A DNA stretch of 25,058 nt, taken from positions 1 through 25,058 of the forward strand of contig CAYQDF010000042.1 in assembly GCA_964416175.1 (NCBI GenBank), given 5' to 3'. A model generated the notes under the pieces. That model saw only the letters and a program-made list of their open reading frames with translations, was not told the origin of the DNA and did no database searches. This stretch comes from CAYQDF01 sp964416175 (lineage in GTDB: Bacteria; Chloroflexota; Anaerolineae; Anaerolineales; UBA4823). Position 1 is the stretch's first letter. Each line of letters opens with the position of its first letter. This document shows, piece after piece, positions 7,827-15,526 of the stretch. The position numbers were made by a program, and so were the translations under genes.

Positions 7827-9248
7827 ATTCTTGGTACCTCCGTTCGTCAGATCGCCCGAGCTCTGCTCACCTTGATGCTGCTGTCGCTGGTTGGGCTGAT
7901 GTCTCTCCCTCACGGGCTCAATATCGGGTTAATCGAATCACAGCAGGCGCTGGCCACGGGTGATGCGCTCCGAGCTGTGACTGCCCTCACCCGGTTGGCG
8001 GCCTTCAGGCCCTGGCAGGGAGACCTGTGGGAGCTCGCCGGGATGCAGGCCCTGGCAGCTGGCCAGCCAGACCACGCGATCGACCTGCTCCAGCGTGCAG
8101 AGGCGCTTGGTCAGCTATCCCCTGAAGGGCAATCCGCCCTTGGTGATGCATATGCCCGGTCGGGAGATATAGAAAATGCAGTGCGGTACTGGGAGCTGGC
8201 TCTTTCGACCGGCGGCTCCTCGCCGGATATCCACGCCCACCTCGTCAATGCTTACCACCAGCTTGGAGACCTGGAGCACGAGATCGAACACCGGATCGCG
8301 CTCCTCGAGCTGCGCCCGGGAGATGCGCAGCTCGCCTATCGGCTGGGACTGGCGCTTGCAGCGGTGTCTCCCCAGTCTTCACTTGCCTATCTGAGCATGG
8401 CCCGGGACCTGGATCCAGGACTGGCTGAGGATGTTTCCATCCTGCAGCGTGAGATCAGCGCCGCTCGGCGGGTCGAAGACCTCAGCTACAGTCTCCTCTC
8501 TGCTGGTCGTGCTCTCGGGTATATTCAGGAGTGGGAATTGGCAGCAGAAGCCTTGGAGAGGGCAGTTGAACTGCGACCCGATTATGCCGAGGCCTGGGCA
8601 TATCTGGGCGAAGCCCGGCAGCACCTGGGAGAAAATGGCCTGCCGGAGCTCCAGAAAGCTTATAAAATTGACTCAGACTCGCTTGCTGCGAACACCTTCC
8701 TCGCGCTCTACTGGCAGAGGAACTCACAATACATGCTCGCCTTGGATTATCTGCAAAACGCTCTGACGATCGACTCGAACAATCCGGCGCTATACGCCGA
8801 GATGGCCAGGACCCACGCCCTCAACGGAGACCTGGAGACTGCTCAAACCCTCTACGAAAAGGCGATTGATCTGGCTCCTCGCGATCCGCAATACTGGCGT
8901 GCTCTGGCAGAATTCACAATAGCGCACCAGGTCCAGTTGCGGGAGACCGGACTGCCCGCTGCCAGCCAGGCTGTGACGCTGAATCCCGATGATCCTGCCT
9001 CTCTGGATGTGCTGGGCCAGATCCAGTTTCTCCTCGGAGACATTGAACAGGCTCAAGTCTTCTTGTTGCAGGCGATCGAGGCTGACCCCGCTTACGCGGC
9101 CGCTCACCTCCACCTGGCTTTAGTGCACCTGGAAGCAGGAAAGTCAGCTCTCGCATATCAACAGCTCAAAGAAGCCCAATCCCTGGCACTCCCCGGCTCC
9201 CAGACAGAGGATCAGGCCAGGCGCTTGCTCGACCAGCTGTTTCCCTGA
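7824..9248 (+). CDS. Membrane-anchored tetratricopeptide repeat protein
   Basis: A protein of about 474 residues with one hydrophobic N-terminal helix (about residues 10-30, ARALLTLMLLSLVGLM), probably a membrane anchor or uncleaved signal, followed by a long array of tetratricopeptide repeats to the C-terminus. Repeat helices are recognisable by patterns such as AEAWAYLGEARQHLGE, ALYAEMARTHALNGDLETAQTLYEKAIDLAP and AYAAAHLHLALVHLEAGKSALAYQQLKEA. TPR arrays bind partner proteins or peptides, and no catalytic domain is seen. The longest frame opens at GTG 7806, but that codon precedes the TATAAT box. GTG at 7824, six bases after the box, is the better start and implies leaderless translation. 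The lipoprotein gene follows 131 nt downstream. The specific function is unknown. Confidence 0.85.
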   Translation: MILGTSVRQIARALLTLMLLSLVGLMSLPHGLNIGLIESQQALATGDALRAVTALTRLAAFRPWQGDLWELAGMQALAAGQPDHAIDLLQRAEALGQLSPEGQSALGDAYARSGDIENAVRYWELALSTGGSSPDIHAHLVNAYHQLGDLEHEIEHRIALLELRPGDAQLAYRLGLALAAVSPQSSLAYLSMARDLDPGLAEDVSILQREISAARRVEDLSYSLLSAGRALGYIQEWELAAEALERAVELRPDYAEAWAYLGEARQHLGENGLPELQKAYKIDSDSLAANTFLALYWQRNSQYMLALDYLQNALTIDSNNPALYAEMARTHALNGDLETAQTLYEKAIDLAPRDPQYWRALAEFTIAHQVQLRETGLPAASQAVTLNPDDPASLDVLGQIQFLLGDIEQAQVFLLQAIEADPAYAAAHLHLALVHLEAGKSALAYQQLKEAQSLALPGSQTEDQARRLLDQLFP

Positions 9249-9341
9249 AACCTTCGAGGATTCCGTCTTTTTATTTCCGGACAATCCCTTTGCAGGTGGC
9301 CTGTCCTTCCCATACTTGCCCATACCAAATTCCCCCTGTGC

Positions 9342-9347
9342 TAAAAT
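9342..9347 (+). promoter_or_regulatory. Possible -10 element upstream of the lipoprotein gene
   Basis: TAAAAT at 9342-9347 lies about 32 nt before the ATG at 9380. A TTGCCC at 9316-9321 would be the -35, but the spacing of 20 nt is too long for a good promoter. Reported as weak. Confidence 0.3.
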
Positions 9348-9379
9348 ATACGCCTCAGAACCACCAAACAGCAAAACTT

Positions 9380-10030
9380 ATGCGATCTACGCTCACACTG
9401 GCCAGCCTGATCGTCCTGCTGCTGCTCGCCTGCCAGGCTTCAATTCATCCTGCAAGCTGGTTCCCATATCCTTCTGGCTCGGTTCTATATCAGGATGATT
9501 TCACAGACCCCTCGACTGACTGGGAGCGGGCACCGGACCTTTTGGGCGGCAGCCTCGACTATACAGGCGGCGTTTACCGGGTCTGGGTTTCTACGCCGGG
9601 GTACCTGTTGTGGTCCGGTCCCGAGATCAAATTTGGAGATGTCCGAATCGAAGTAGATGCCATCCCCGTCTCTGGAGAAGGGGACGATGACTTCGGGATC
9701 GTCTGCCGGGCAACGAACCAGGACAATTTCTATTTCCTGGTTATCAGCAGTGATGGCTATTACGGGATCGGCAAAATGAAGGATGGCGTCCCGGGCCTGA
9801 TCGGCATGAAGGAGATGCCGCCGAGCGAATACATACTTAAGAGCCAGGCACTCAACCACCTGCGGGCCGATTGCATTGGGGATAGGCTGGAGCTCTATGT
9901 CAATTCTCAGCTCCTCGCGAGCGTCGAGGACTCGGATTTCCGCCGCGGCCGGGTCGGCGTTCTCGCCGGCACATTGGCAGCCGGTTCCACAGACGTGGCT
10001 TTCGACAACTTCAGCGTCCTGGCTCCTTAA
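9380..10030 (+). CDS. Lipoprotein with a concanavalin-like beta-sandwich domain
   Basis: A 216-residue predicted lipoprotein. The start ATG at 9380 is chosen because it opens directly into a signal peptide (MRSTLTLASLIVLLLLAC) with lipobox LLAC and the lipidated Cys at residue 18. The longer frame from 9290 lacks signal character. The mature part reads as a jelly-roll of the LamG/DUF1080 type: the opening YQDDFTDPSTDWE, the central FGDVRIEVDAIPV and DDFGIVCRATNQDNFYFLVIS, and the closing FRRGRVGVLAGTLAAGSTDVAFDNFSVL are typical of these carbohydrate- or surface-binding folds. It would sit on the outer face of the membrane. No catalytic residues can be assigned. No clear Shine-Dalgarno precedes the ATG. 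Confidence 0.8.
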   Translation: MRSTLTLASLIVLLLLACQASIHPASWFPYPSGSVLYQDDFTDPSTDWERAPDLLGGSLDYTGGVYRVWVSTPGYLLWSGPEIKFGDVRIEVDAIPVSGEGDDDFGIVCRATNQDNFYFLVISSDGYYGIGKMKDGVPGLIGMKEMPPSEYILKSQALNHLRADCIGDRLELYVNSQLLASVEDSDFRRGRVGVLAGTLAAGSTDVAFDNFSVLAP

Positions 10031-10072
10031 ATTCTTTTGTAATTTCACCAGGATCCGAAGACGCTCAAAGGA

Positions 10073-10078
10073 TATAAT
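10073..10078 (+). promoter_or_regulatory. -10 element upstream of mtaB
   Basis: A perfect TATAAT at 10073-10078 lies about 50 nt upstream of the mtaB ATG, which would give a leader of roughly 45 nt. No good -35 is seen at 16-18 nt spacing. Confidence 0.45.
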
Positions 10079-10129
10079 CAAGACCCACGGCACTTTCTTT
10101 GCCTTCATTATCAAATCCTGGAAGAATTG

Positions 10130-11479
10130 ATGAAAATATACCTGGATTCGATTGGCTGCCGCCTCAACCAGAGCGAGATCGAGACTATTGCCGGTCAATT
10201 CAAAGCAGCAGGTCACTTCCTGGTCCCATCTCCGGATCAGGCTGATCTGGCAGTTGTGAACACCTGCGCCGTCACAGCCGCCGCCGCCTCAGATTCGCGC
10301 GGGAAGATCCGCCAGATCGCCCGCGCAGGCGCGCGGGCGATCGCCGTCACAGGCTGCTGGTCGACGCTGGAGCCAGCGAGCGCGGCTTCACTCCCCGGCG
10401 TCTCACACGTCATCCCCAACGCGCGCAAGGACCGCCTGGTTGCGGACCTGCTCCAGATCCCGGAAGAGACCTTCGACCTCGAACCCGTCGCACGCGAACC
10501 AGTGCCAGGCACCCGTTTACGCACCCGATCGTTCATCAAGGTCCAGGATGGCTGCGACAACCGTTGCACTTTCTGCATCACAACGATCGCCCGCGGCCGG
10601 GCACGAAGCCGGCCGTTATCCCAGATACTCGCCTCCGCTCGCGCGGCAATCGCTGATGGTGCGGAGAAAACAGGGGGCGCGAAAGAACTCGTTCTCACCG
10701 GCGTCCACCTGGGCGCCTGGGGTCAGGATCTTGACCCGCCTCGGCACCTCCGCGACCTGGTTCGGGCAATCTTGGCCAATACGGACGTCCCGCGCCTGCG
10801 CCTATCCTCTCTCGAACCGTGGGATCTCGATGACGCTTTCTTTTCTCTCTGGGAGGATTCACGTCTTTGCCGCCATCTTCACCTGCCCCTCCAATCCGGC
10901 TCTGCCGCTACCCTCCGTCGGATGGCCCGCAAGACCACACCGGAGACCTTCCTCGACCTGGTATCCGCAGCCCGGCGGAGGATCCCGAATGTCGCCATCA
11001 CCACCGACCTTATCGCTGGATTCCCCGGCGAGACCGAAGTCGAGTTTGCTGAGACGGTCGAATTTGTCCGGCAGGTACAGTTTGCAGGGGGGCACGTCTT
11101 CCCATTTTCTCCAAGGCCAGGTACCGCCGCGGCGCGCATGCCCGGCCAGGTGCCTGAAAGGATCCGTAAAGAGCGGGGCCGTGTGTTGCGGACCCTGCTT
11201 GCAGAATCAGCCTGCCTCTACAGGCAAGGATTCATCGGCCAGAATCTGCCGGTCCTTTGGGAGAGCCTGTCTGCGATCGACGGAGAGTTCTGGACGCTGA
11301 CCGGCCTGACGGACAATTATCTCCGTGTCGAAGCGCGGGCCGATCGACTCCTCTGGAACCAGATCACCGGCGTCCGCCTCGCTGCTATCGAAGGGGACCG
11401 CTTCATGGGCCAAATCATCGAGAATGAAGTGTCGGGGCAGACCCATAACATTCGGACCCAGCGAGTACTCTCTGATTAA
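10130..11479 (+). CDS. mtaB: tRNA t6A37 methylthiotransferase MtaB
   Basis: A 449-residue radical-SAM methylthiotransferase of the MiaB/RimO superfamily. The MtaB subgroup converts t6A to ms2t6A at position 37 of tRNAs reading ANN codons. The N-terminal UPF0004 domain supplies three cluster cysteines (Cys10, Cys46 in VVNTCAV, Cys76). The radical-SAM motif is CxxxCxxC at Cys142, Cys146 and Cys149. Further on come ELVLTGVHLGAWG, LHLPLQSGS and TTDLIAGFPGETE, with a TRAM-like C-terminal region. The start is ATG at 10130 with GGAAG five bases upstream. A TTG one codon earlier is less likely. The assignment to MtaB over MiaB rests on the opening (KIYLDSIGCRLNQSE) and LTGVHLG. A HIT-family gene follows after 3 nt and is probably cotranscribed. 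An unusually strong palindrome sits inside the gene at 10315-10342. Confidence 0.9.
   Translation: MKIYLDSIGCRLNQSEIETIAGQFKAAGHFLVPSPDQADLAVVNTCAVTAAAASDSRGKIRQIARAGARAIAVTGCWSTLEPASAASLPGVSHVIPNARKDRLVADLLQIPEETFDLEPVAREPVPGTRLRTRSFIKVQDGCDNRCTFCITTIARGRARSRPLSQILASARAAIADGAEKTGGAKELVLTGVHLGAWGQDLDPPRHLRDLVRAILANTDVPRLRLSSLEPWDLDDAFFSLWEDSRLCRHLHLPLQSGSAATLRRMARKTTPETFLDLVSAARRRIPNVAITTDLIAGFPGETEVEFAETVEFVRQVQFAGGHVFPFSPRPGTAAARMPGQVPERIRKERGRVLRTLLAESACLYRQGFIGQNLPVLWESLSAIDGEFWTLTGLTDNYLRVEARADRLLWNQITGVRLAAIEGDRFMGQIIENEVSGQTHNIRTQRVLSD
10315..10342. repeat. Perfect 12-bp inverted repeat inside mtaB
   Basis: GATCGCCCGCGC (10315-10326) and its exact reverse complement (10331-10342) are separated by only AGGC. 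The stretch encodes IARAGARAI in the N-terminal domain of MtaB. It could form a very stable RNA hairpin within the coding sequence. It may simply reflect GC-rich alanine and arginine codons. Confidence 0.8.
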
Positions 11480-11482
11480 GCC

Positions 11483-11836
11483 ATGTTCACTGACCCTGCC
11501 TGCATTTTCTGCAAGATCATCTCCGGAGACAGCCCCGCGACGATCGTCCACCAGGACGACCGCGTCGTCGCATTTCACGACATCCGCCCTGTTGCGCCGG
11601 TCCACATCCTGATCGTCCCCCGACGCCACATTCCCTCTGTGAACCATCTCGAAGAAGACGACGAGCCGCTGGTCGGGCATTTGTTCACTGTTGCCCGGCA
11701 GCTCGCCCAAAGCGACGGGATTGACCGGTCCGGCTACCGCCTGATCCTCAACACCGGCCCCGATTCCGGGCAGGCCGTGTTCCACCTGCATTTACACTTG
11801 ATCGGCGGCCGCCGCATGCGCTTCCCGATGGGTTAG
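11483..11836 (+). CDS. HIT-family nucleotide hydrolase (HINT-like)
   Basis: A 117-residue histidine-triad protein, the normal size for HINT-type purine nucleoside phosphoramidases and AMP-lysine hydrolases. The triad motif is FHLHLHLIGG with His101, His103 and His105, His103 being expected to act as nucleophile by family analogy. Cys7 and Cys10 (CIFC), with His49, are the zinc-site residues found in many bacterial members. The core segments DDRVVAFHDIRPVAPVHILIVPRRHI and LILNTGPDSGQAVFHLHLH match the fold throughout. It begins 3 nt after the mtaB stop. The physiological substrate is unknown. It is a cytoplasmic housekeeping enzyme often found near translation and RNA-metabolism genes. Confidence 0.93.
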   Translation: MFTDPACIFCKIISGDSPATIVHQDDRVVAFHDIRPVAPVHILIVPRRHIPSVNHLEEDDEPLVGHLFTVARQLAQSDGIDRSGYRLILNTGPDSGQAVFHLHLHLIGGRRMRFPMG

Positions 11837-11886
11837 TAAAGAACAGCTCGGTGAACGGGGCGCAGTCCTCACGACTAAAAACTGGG

Positions 11887-11902
11887 TATAATGACCTTCA
11901 TG
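11887..11902 (+). promoter_or_regulatory. -10 element of the yqeY-pgpH-ybeY-dgkA operon with leaderless start
   Basis: A perfect TATAAT at 11887-11892 is followed seven bases later by ATG at 11900. Transcription should start at or within a base of the A of this ATG, giving a leaderless mRNA. The -35 region near 11864-11869 is poor. Confidence 0.6.
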
Positions 11903-12343
11903 AATACGCGCAAGAAGATTGAACGCGACCTCAGCGAAGCCATGCGGGCAGGCGATAACCTGCGTAAAGGAGCTCTCCGCTTGCTCCTGTCTGCCGTAAA
12001 GCTGGTTGAAATCGAGCGAGGCGCCCCTCTGGATGATCAGGCCATCGCGGCAGTTATCCGCAAGGAGATTAAGTCACGGCGGGAATCCATCGCCGATGCT
12101 GAACGCGCCGGACGTCCTGACCTGGTCAGCGGAGCCGAAGCAGAGATCACTTTCCTTGAATCTTATCTGCCGAAAGAATTGACTGAGGAAGAGCTGGAAG
12201 CGCTCGCCAGAGATGTGATCGCGGAAGTCGGGGCTGCTTCCCTGAAAGAAATGGGACAGGTGATGAAAGTGCTCATGCCGCGCGTCGAGGGACGCGTCGA
12301 AGGCGCCCGGGCCAGCCAGATCGTTAGGCGGCTGTTGGAGTGA
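11900..12343 (+). CDS. yqeY: GatB/YqeY domain protein
   Basis: A 147-residue helical protein of the YqeY family, which shares its fold with the C-terminal tRNA-binding domain of the amidotransferase subunit GatB. Recognisable stretches are KIERDLSEAMRAGDNLRKGALRLLLSAVKLVEIERG, AAVIRKEIKSRRESI, the LESYLPKELTEEEL segment and the C-terminal KEMGQVMKVLMPRVEGRVEGARASQIVRRLL. It probably touches tRNA or tRNA-dependent reactions, though the free-standing proteins are poorly characterised. An ATG at 11891 in the same frame lies inside the TATAAT box and is therefore rejected in favour of 11900. No Shine-Dalgarno precedes 11900, consistent with leaderless translation. The stop overlaps the next gene's GTG (GTGA). 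Confidence 0.9.
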   Translation: MNTRKKIERDLSEAMRAGDNLRKGALRLLLSAVKLVEIERGAPLDDQAIAAVIRKEIKSRRESIADAERAGRPDLVSGAEAEITFLESYLPKELTEEELEALARDVIAEVGAASLKEMGQVMKVLMPRVEGRVEGARASQIVRRLLE

Positions 12344-14529
12344 ATTCAGGTATGGGAGTCTCTACATCGAACTCCTTTCAGCATGTGGATTGGTCACGCA
12401 GACGGGGCTTGTTTTACGGACTGCTGCTCCTCGTCGGTGCCCTGGTAACTTTTGGAGCCCTTTTCCTGCCCGTGATTACTGCGCAATCCAACCTCTCCCT
12501 CGAGGAGGGGCGCGTGGCCGCGAGGGAGATAGTTGCCCCGCGTTCCTTGACATTCACGAGTGAGATTTTGACGGAACGCCAAAGGCAGGCAGCAGCCAGT
12601 GCGGTGCCTCCCATATTTACTCCCCCCGATACCTCCATCGCCCGCCGCCAACTGGACCGCATGCGCGCCACGCTGGCCTACATCACCAGCGTGCGCATGG
12701 ATTCCTTCGCTACCCTCGATCAGAAACTCGCCGATTTGGCCGCCCTGGAAGACATCCACCTTGACCAGACCACCGCACAGGCGATCCTGAACCTAAGTGA
12801 ACAACGCTGGCAGGCCGTCCAGCAAGAAGCCATTGTCGTCCTGGAACAGGTGATGCGGACGACGATCCGCCAGGATCGATTGGAAGACGTCCGCCGCAAT
12901 GTGCCGCCCCTGGTCAGTCTCTCTCTCCCGGAGGAACAGGCATCTGTGGTCGTATCACTGGTGCAGGGATTCATCGCCCCGAACAGCTTCTTCAGCGAAG
13001 AACTCACAGAATCCGCCCGGAAGCAGGCCCGGGATGCGGTCTCTCCGGTCGAACGGACCTTTATCCAGGGCGAAACGATCATCCAGCGAGGGCAGGTCGT
13101 TTCGGAGACGGATATCGAGGCGCTCGAGCAGTTCGGCCTGATCATCCCTCGCAGCCGCTGGCAGGATATGGTCGCTCCTACTGCGCTGGTCCTCCTGACT
13201 CTGTTCTATTTCTTCCTCTTCCTGCGGCGTAATCTGACCCTTCTCCAAGATCCGCGTGGAGTGGCGGTGATATCCGTGCTGTTTCTGGTTTTCCTGGTCG
13301 TCGGGCGGGCGTTGATAACCAGCGATTCGGTCATCCCTTATCTCTTCCCTCTGGCCGCCTTCAGCCTTGTCGTTGCCTCGCTGTTCGGTACCCGGACAGC
13401 CCTCGTTTTCGCCCTCCCCTTGAGCATCCTGTATGCTTACGACACAGCATCACCGCTTGACCTGATGCTCTATTCACTGCTCGGCGGTTTCTGCGGTGCT
13501 TTCGCCTTAGGACCCGCCCGCCGCATGACCTCTTTCTTCTGGGCGGCAGCGGCAACCAGCTTCGCCGAGATTGCAGTTATCTTGGCATTCCAGCTCCCCC
13601 AATCGAATGTCGATCTGGTTAAGGTGGTTACCCTTTCTGGGGTTGCCCTGGTGAACGGGATCGCCGCCAGCAGCTTGACAGTCCTCTTGCAGTATGTACT
13701 GGCCCAATTTCTGGGCTTGACGACAGCTCTTCAACTGATGGAGATTTCTCGGCCAGACCACCCGCTGCTGCAACTGATCCTGCGTAATGCCCCAGGGACA
13801 TACCAGCACAGCCTCCAGGTCGCCAATCTGGCCGAACAGGCAGCGGAAATGATCGGCGCGGATACCCTCCTGACCCGTGTGGGATCGCTTTATCATGATG
13901 CCGGGAAAGCTCTCAACCCTTATTTCTTCATCGAAAATCAACTCCCCGATAATCCTAATCCGCATGATACTCTCGACCCGGTGGTCAGTGCACAGACCAT
14001 CATCCAGCACGTTCCTGACGGACTGGAGCTGGCTCGAAAATACCGACTGCCGCGCCGCATCCAGGACTTCATCGCGGAACATCACGGCACAATGACCGCT
14101 CGCTACCAGTATGCCCAGGCGGTCAAAGCAGCTGGGGGAGATGAAACCAGGGTTGATGAAAGCCAGTTCCGCTATCCTGGCCCTCGTCCACGTTCGCGCG
14201 AGACCGCTATCCTGATGCTGGCTGACGGTTCCGAAGCCAGGGTTCGCGCCGAGAGACCTAAAGACGAAGAAGCTCTGCGCGAAATGATCCGGGGGGTGGT
14301 CGAAAACCGCCTCTCTTCTGGTCAACTGGACGAGACCAACCTGACCCTCCGCGAGATGGACACGATCATCGATTCTTTCACTACCACCCTCCGCGGCATT
14401 TACCACCCTCGTCTGGAATATCCCAAGTTCGAAAAAACAACCCCCTCCGGAAAGGAATCGACCCCGACCGTACCGATCATCTCCCGAAAAGCGCACGAAA
14501 CAGTCCCAAATCCCAGACCTGAATCCTGA
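12340..14529 (+). CDS. pgpH: 7TM-HD cyclic-di-AMP phosphodiesterase, PgpH type
   Basis: A 729-residue membrane phosphodiesterase of the 7TMR-HD family, which hydrolyses the second messenger c-di-AMP. Order of parts: a first TM helix (about 24-48), a large extracytoplasmic 7TMR-HDED domain (about 50-275), a cluster of TM helices (about 277-465), then a cytosolic HD domain. Metal ligands can be read: His490 in GTYQHSLQ, the HD pair His519-Asp520 in YHDAGKALNPYFFIENQ, His581/His582 in EHHGT and the Asp in MLADGSEA. In characterised members the last motif is usually ADSVEA, so it is slightly altered here. The C-terminal tail is Pro/Thr/Ser-rich. GTG at 12340 overlaps the yqeY stop by 4 nt and has AGGCGG upstream. 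ATG at 12352 is an alternative start. ybeY follows after 4 nt. Confidence 0.93.
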   Translation: MNSGMGVSTSNSFQHVDWSRRRGLFYGLLLLVGALVTFGALFLPVITAQSNLSLEEGRVAAREIVAPRSLTFTSEILTERQRQAAASAVPPIFTPPDTSIARRQLDRMRATLAYITSVRMDSFATLDQKLADLAALEDIHLDQTTAQAILNLSEQRWQAVQQEAIVVLEQVMRTTIRQDRLEDVRRNVPPLVSLSLPEEQASVVVSLVQGFIAPNSFFSEELTESARKQARDAVSPVERTFIQGETIIQRGQVVSETDIEALEQFGLIIPRSRWQDMVAPTALVLLTLFYFFLFLRRNLTLLQDPRGVAVISVLFLVFLVVGRALITSDSVIPYLFPLAAFSLVVASLFGTRTALVFALPLSILYAYDTASPLDLMLYSLLGGFCGAFALGPARRMTSFFWAAAATSFAEIAVILAFQLPQSNVDLVKVVTLSGVALVNGIAASSLTVLLQYVLAQFLGLTTALQLMEISRPDHPLLQLILRNAPGTYQHSLQVANLAEQAAEMIGADTLLTRVGSLYHDAGKALNPYFFIENQLPDNPNPHDTLDPVVSAQTIIQHVPDGLELARKYRLPRRIQDFIAEHHGTMTARYQYAQAVKAAGGDETRVDESQFRYPGPRPRSRETAILMLADGSEARVRAERPKDEEALREMIRGVVENRLSSGQLDETNLTLREMDTIIDSFTTTLRGIYHPRLEYPKFEKTTPSGKESTPTVPIISRKAHETVPNPRPES

Positions 14530-14533
14530 GCCA

Positions 14534-15004
14534 ATGATCAACCTGGATATTGCCAGACCTTACCACTCGCTCGTTAATTCCAATCTTCTGATAGAAGCCG
14601 TCCAGGCAACTTTACGGCACCAGGGGATCCAGGACAAGGGCGAGCTGACTCTGGTGATCACGGGCAATAAAACAATCCGGAAGCTGAGCAAAGCTTACAG
14701 ACAGGTCGACTCGCCAACAGATGTGCTGTCTTTCCCTGGCGGACACACCGATCCAGACAGCGGCAGGACATACCTGGGGGACGTGATCATTTCTTACCAG
14801 CAGGCGAAAACCCAGGCCGTGGCTGCCGGCCATTCAGTCGACGATGAGCTGCGGCTGCTGGTCGTCCATGGAATTCTGCATTTACTCAACTACGATCACG
14901 AAGAACCATCGGACAAAGATCGAATGTGGGCTGCCCAGGCAGAGATCCTTGCGGACCTCGGGTCCCGAATCACCCAACCTGATAACGGGTTGACTGAGCA
15001 CTGA
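14534..15004 (+). CDS. ybeY: Endoribonuclease YbeY (16S rRNA maturation)
   Basis: A 156-residue zinc metallo-endoribonuclease required in many bacteria for 16S rRNA 3'-end processing and 70S ribosome quality control. The zinc motif HGILHLLNYDH is intact with His112, His116 and His122, and the upstream YRQVDSPTDVLSFPG and GDVIIS segments are the usual family marks. The length is typical. The ATG lies 4 nt after the pgpH stop and 4 nt separate its stop from dgkA, so the genes are almost certainly one transcript. The pgpH-ybeY-dgkA order is widely conserved in bacteria. phoH, often at the head of that cluster, is not here. Confidence 0.96.
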   Translation: MINLDIARPYHSLVNSNLLIEAVQATLRHQGIQDKGELTLVITGNKTIRKLSKAYRQVDSPTDVLSFPGGHTDPDSGRTYLGDVIISYQQAKTQAVAAGHSVDDELRLLVVHGILHLLNYDHEEPSDKDRMWAAQAEILADLGSRITQPDNGLTEH

Positions 15005-15008
15005 AATT

Positions 15009-15392
15009 ATGCTTGCCTTCCTTCATTCTAGAGCTCAGTCCTTCCAGGCAGCATTCTCCGGCTGGTGGCACGTTATCCGAACCCAGAAGAACGCCTGGAT
15101 CCATGCCATCGTCAGCCTTGTCGTCATCACCCTTTCCCTGTGGTTGCGGCTGGACCACCACGATTGGGCCTTGATCATCATTGCCATTGCCATGGTATGG
15201 ACGGCGGAATTCATTAATACAGCCCTGGAAGCTGTCGTAGACCTGGCGAGCCCTCAGCGGCACGCCCTCGCCAGGGTCGGAAAGGACGTCGGAGCAGCAG
15301 CTGTGTTGATCGCGGCAGTCTCAGCCGCCTTGATCGGGATCCTGATCATCGGACCTCCTTTGTGGGAACGCCTGACTGCATTGTTATATTGA
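15009..15392 (+). CDS. dgkA: Diacylglycerol/undecaprenol kinase
   Basis: A 127-residue integral membrane kinase of the DgkA family with about three TM helices (near 33-48, 53-68, 98-118). The active-site signature EFINTALEAVVDL contains Glu67, Asn70, Glu74 and Asp78, followed by the cytosolic HALARVGKDVGAAAVL helix. Family members phosphorylate diacylglycerol (proteobacteria) or undecaprenol (Gram-positive types). The cluster context with ybeY and pgpH resembles the undecaprenol kinase type, but the substrate is inferred only. It is the last gene of the operon, followed by a probable terminator. Confidence 0.93.
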   Translation: MLAFLHSRAQSFQAAFSGWWHVIRTQKNAWIHAIVSLVVITLSLWLRLDHHDWALIIIAIAMVWTAEFINTALEAVVDLASPQRHALARVGKDVGAAAVLIAAVSAALIGILIIGPPLWERLTALLY

Positions 15393-15401
15393 TGGGAGCC
15401 C

Positions 15402-15429
15402 GGCGGCAGCCTCTGCCAGTCCGCTTTTT
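15402..15429 (+). terminator. Probable intrinsic terminator after dgkA
   Basis: A GGCAG/CTGCC stem (loop CCT), flanked by GCG/CGC that can pair with a bulge, is followed by TTTTT at 15425-15429, about 10-35 nt after the dgkA stop. A second hairpin, CTCGC/GCGAG, follows near 15449-15468 without a T-run. The rest of this 134-nt gap shows nothing else. Confidence 0.5.
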
Positions 15430-15526
15430 CACTGCAGGCTTTTGACCCGCTCGCGTTCCGCGGAGCGAGATATCCTGATTGATCATCGGCAAAGATAACT
15501 GATCGGAGGAGATAATCGAGGTTGAT

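Noticed and set aside
9290..9379. A 30-residue N-terminal extension of the lipoprotein.
   Set aside because: It has no signal character. The signal peptide and lipobox start at 9380, and the possible -10 element lies within the extension.
11207..11791. A 194-codon minus-strand frame.
   Set aside because: It is antisense to the mtaB 3' end and the HIT gene, both firmly identified.
11891..11899. An ATG three codons upstream of the chosen yqeY start.
   Set aside because: It overlaps the TATAAT box and would lie upstream of the expected transcription start.
13507..14541. A long open frame on the minus strand (344 codons).
   Set aside because: It is antisense to the unmistakable HD domain of pgpH, has no recognisable motif, and is a shadow of GC-rich codon usage.
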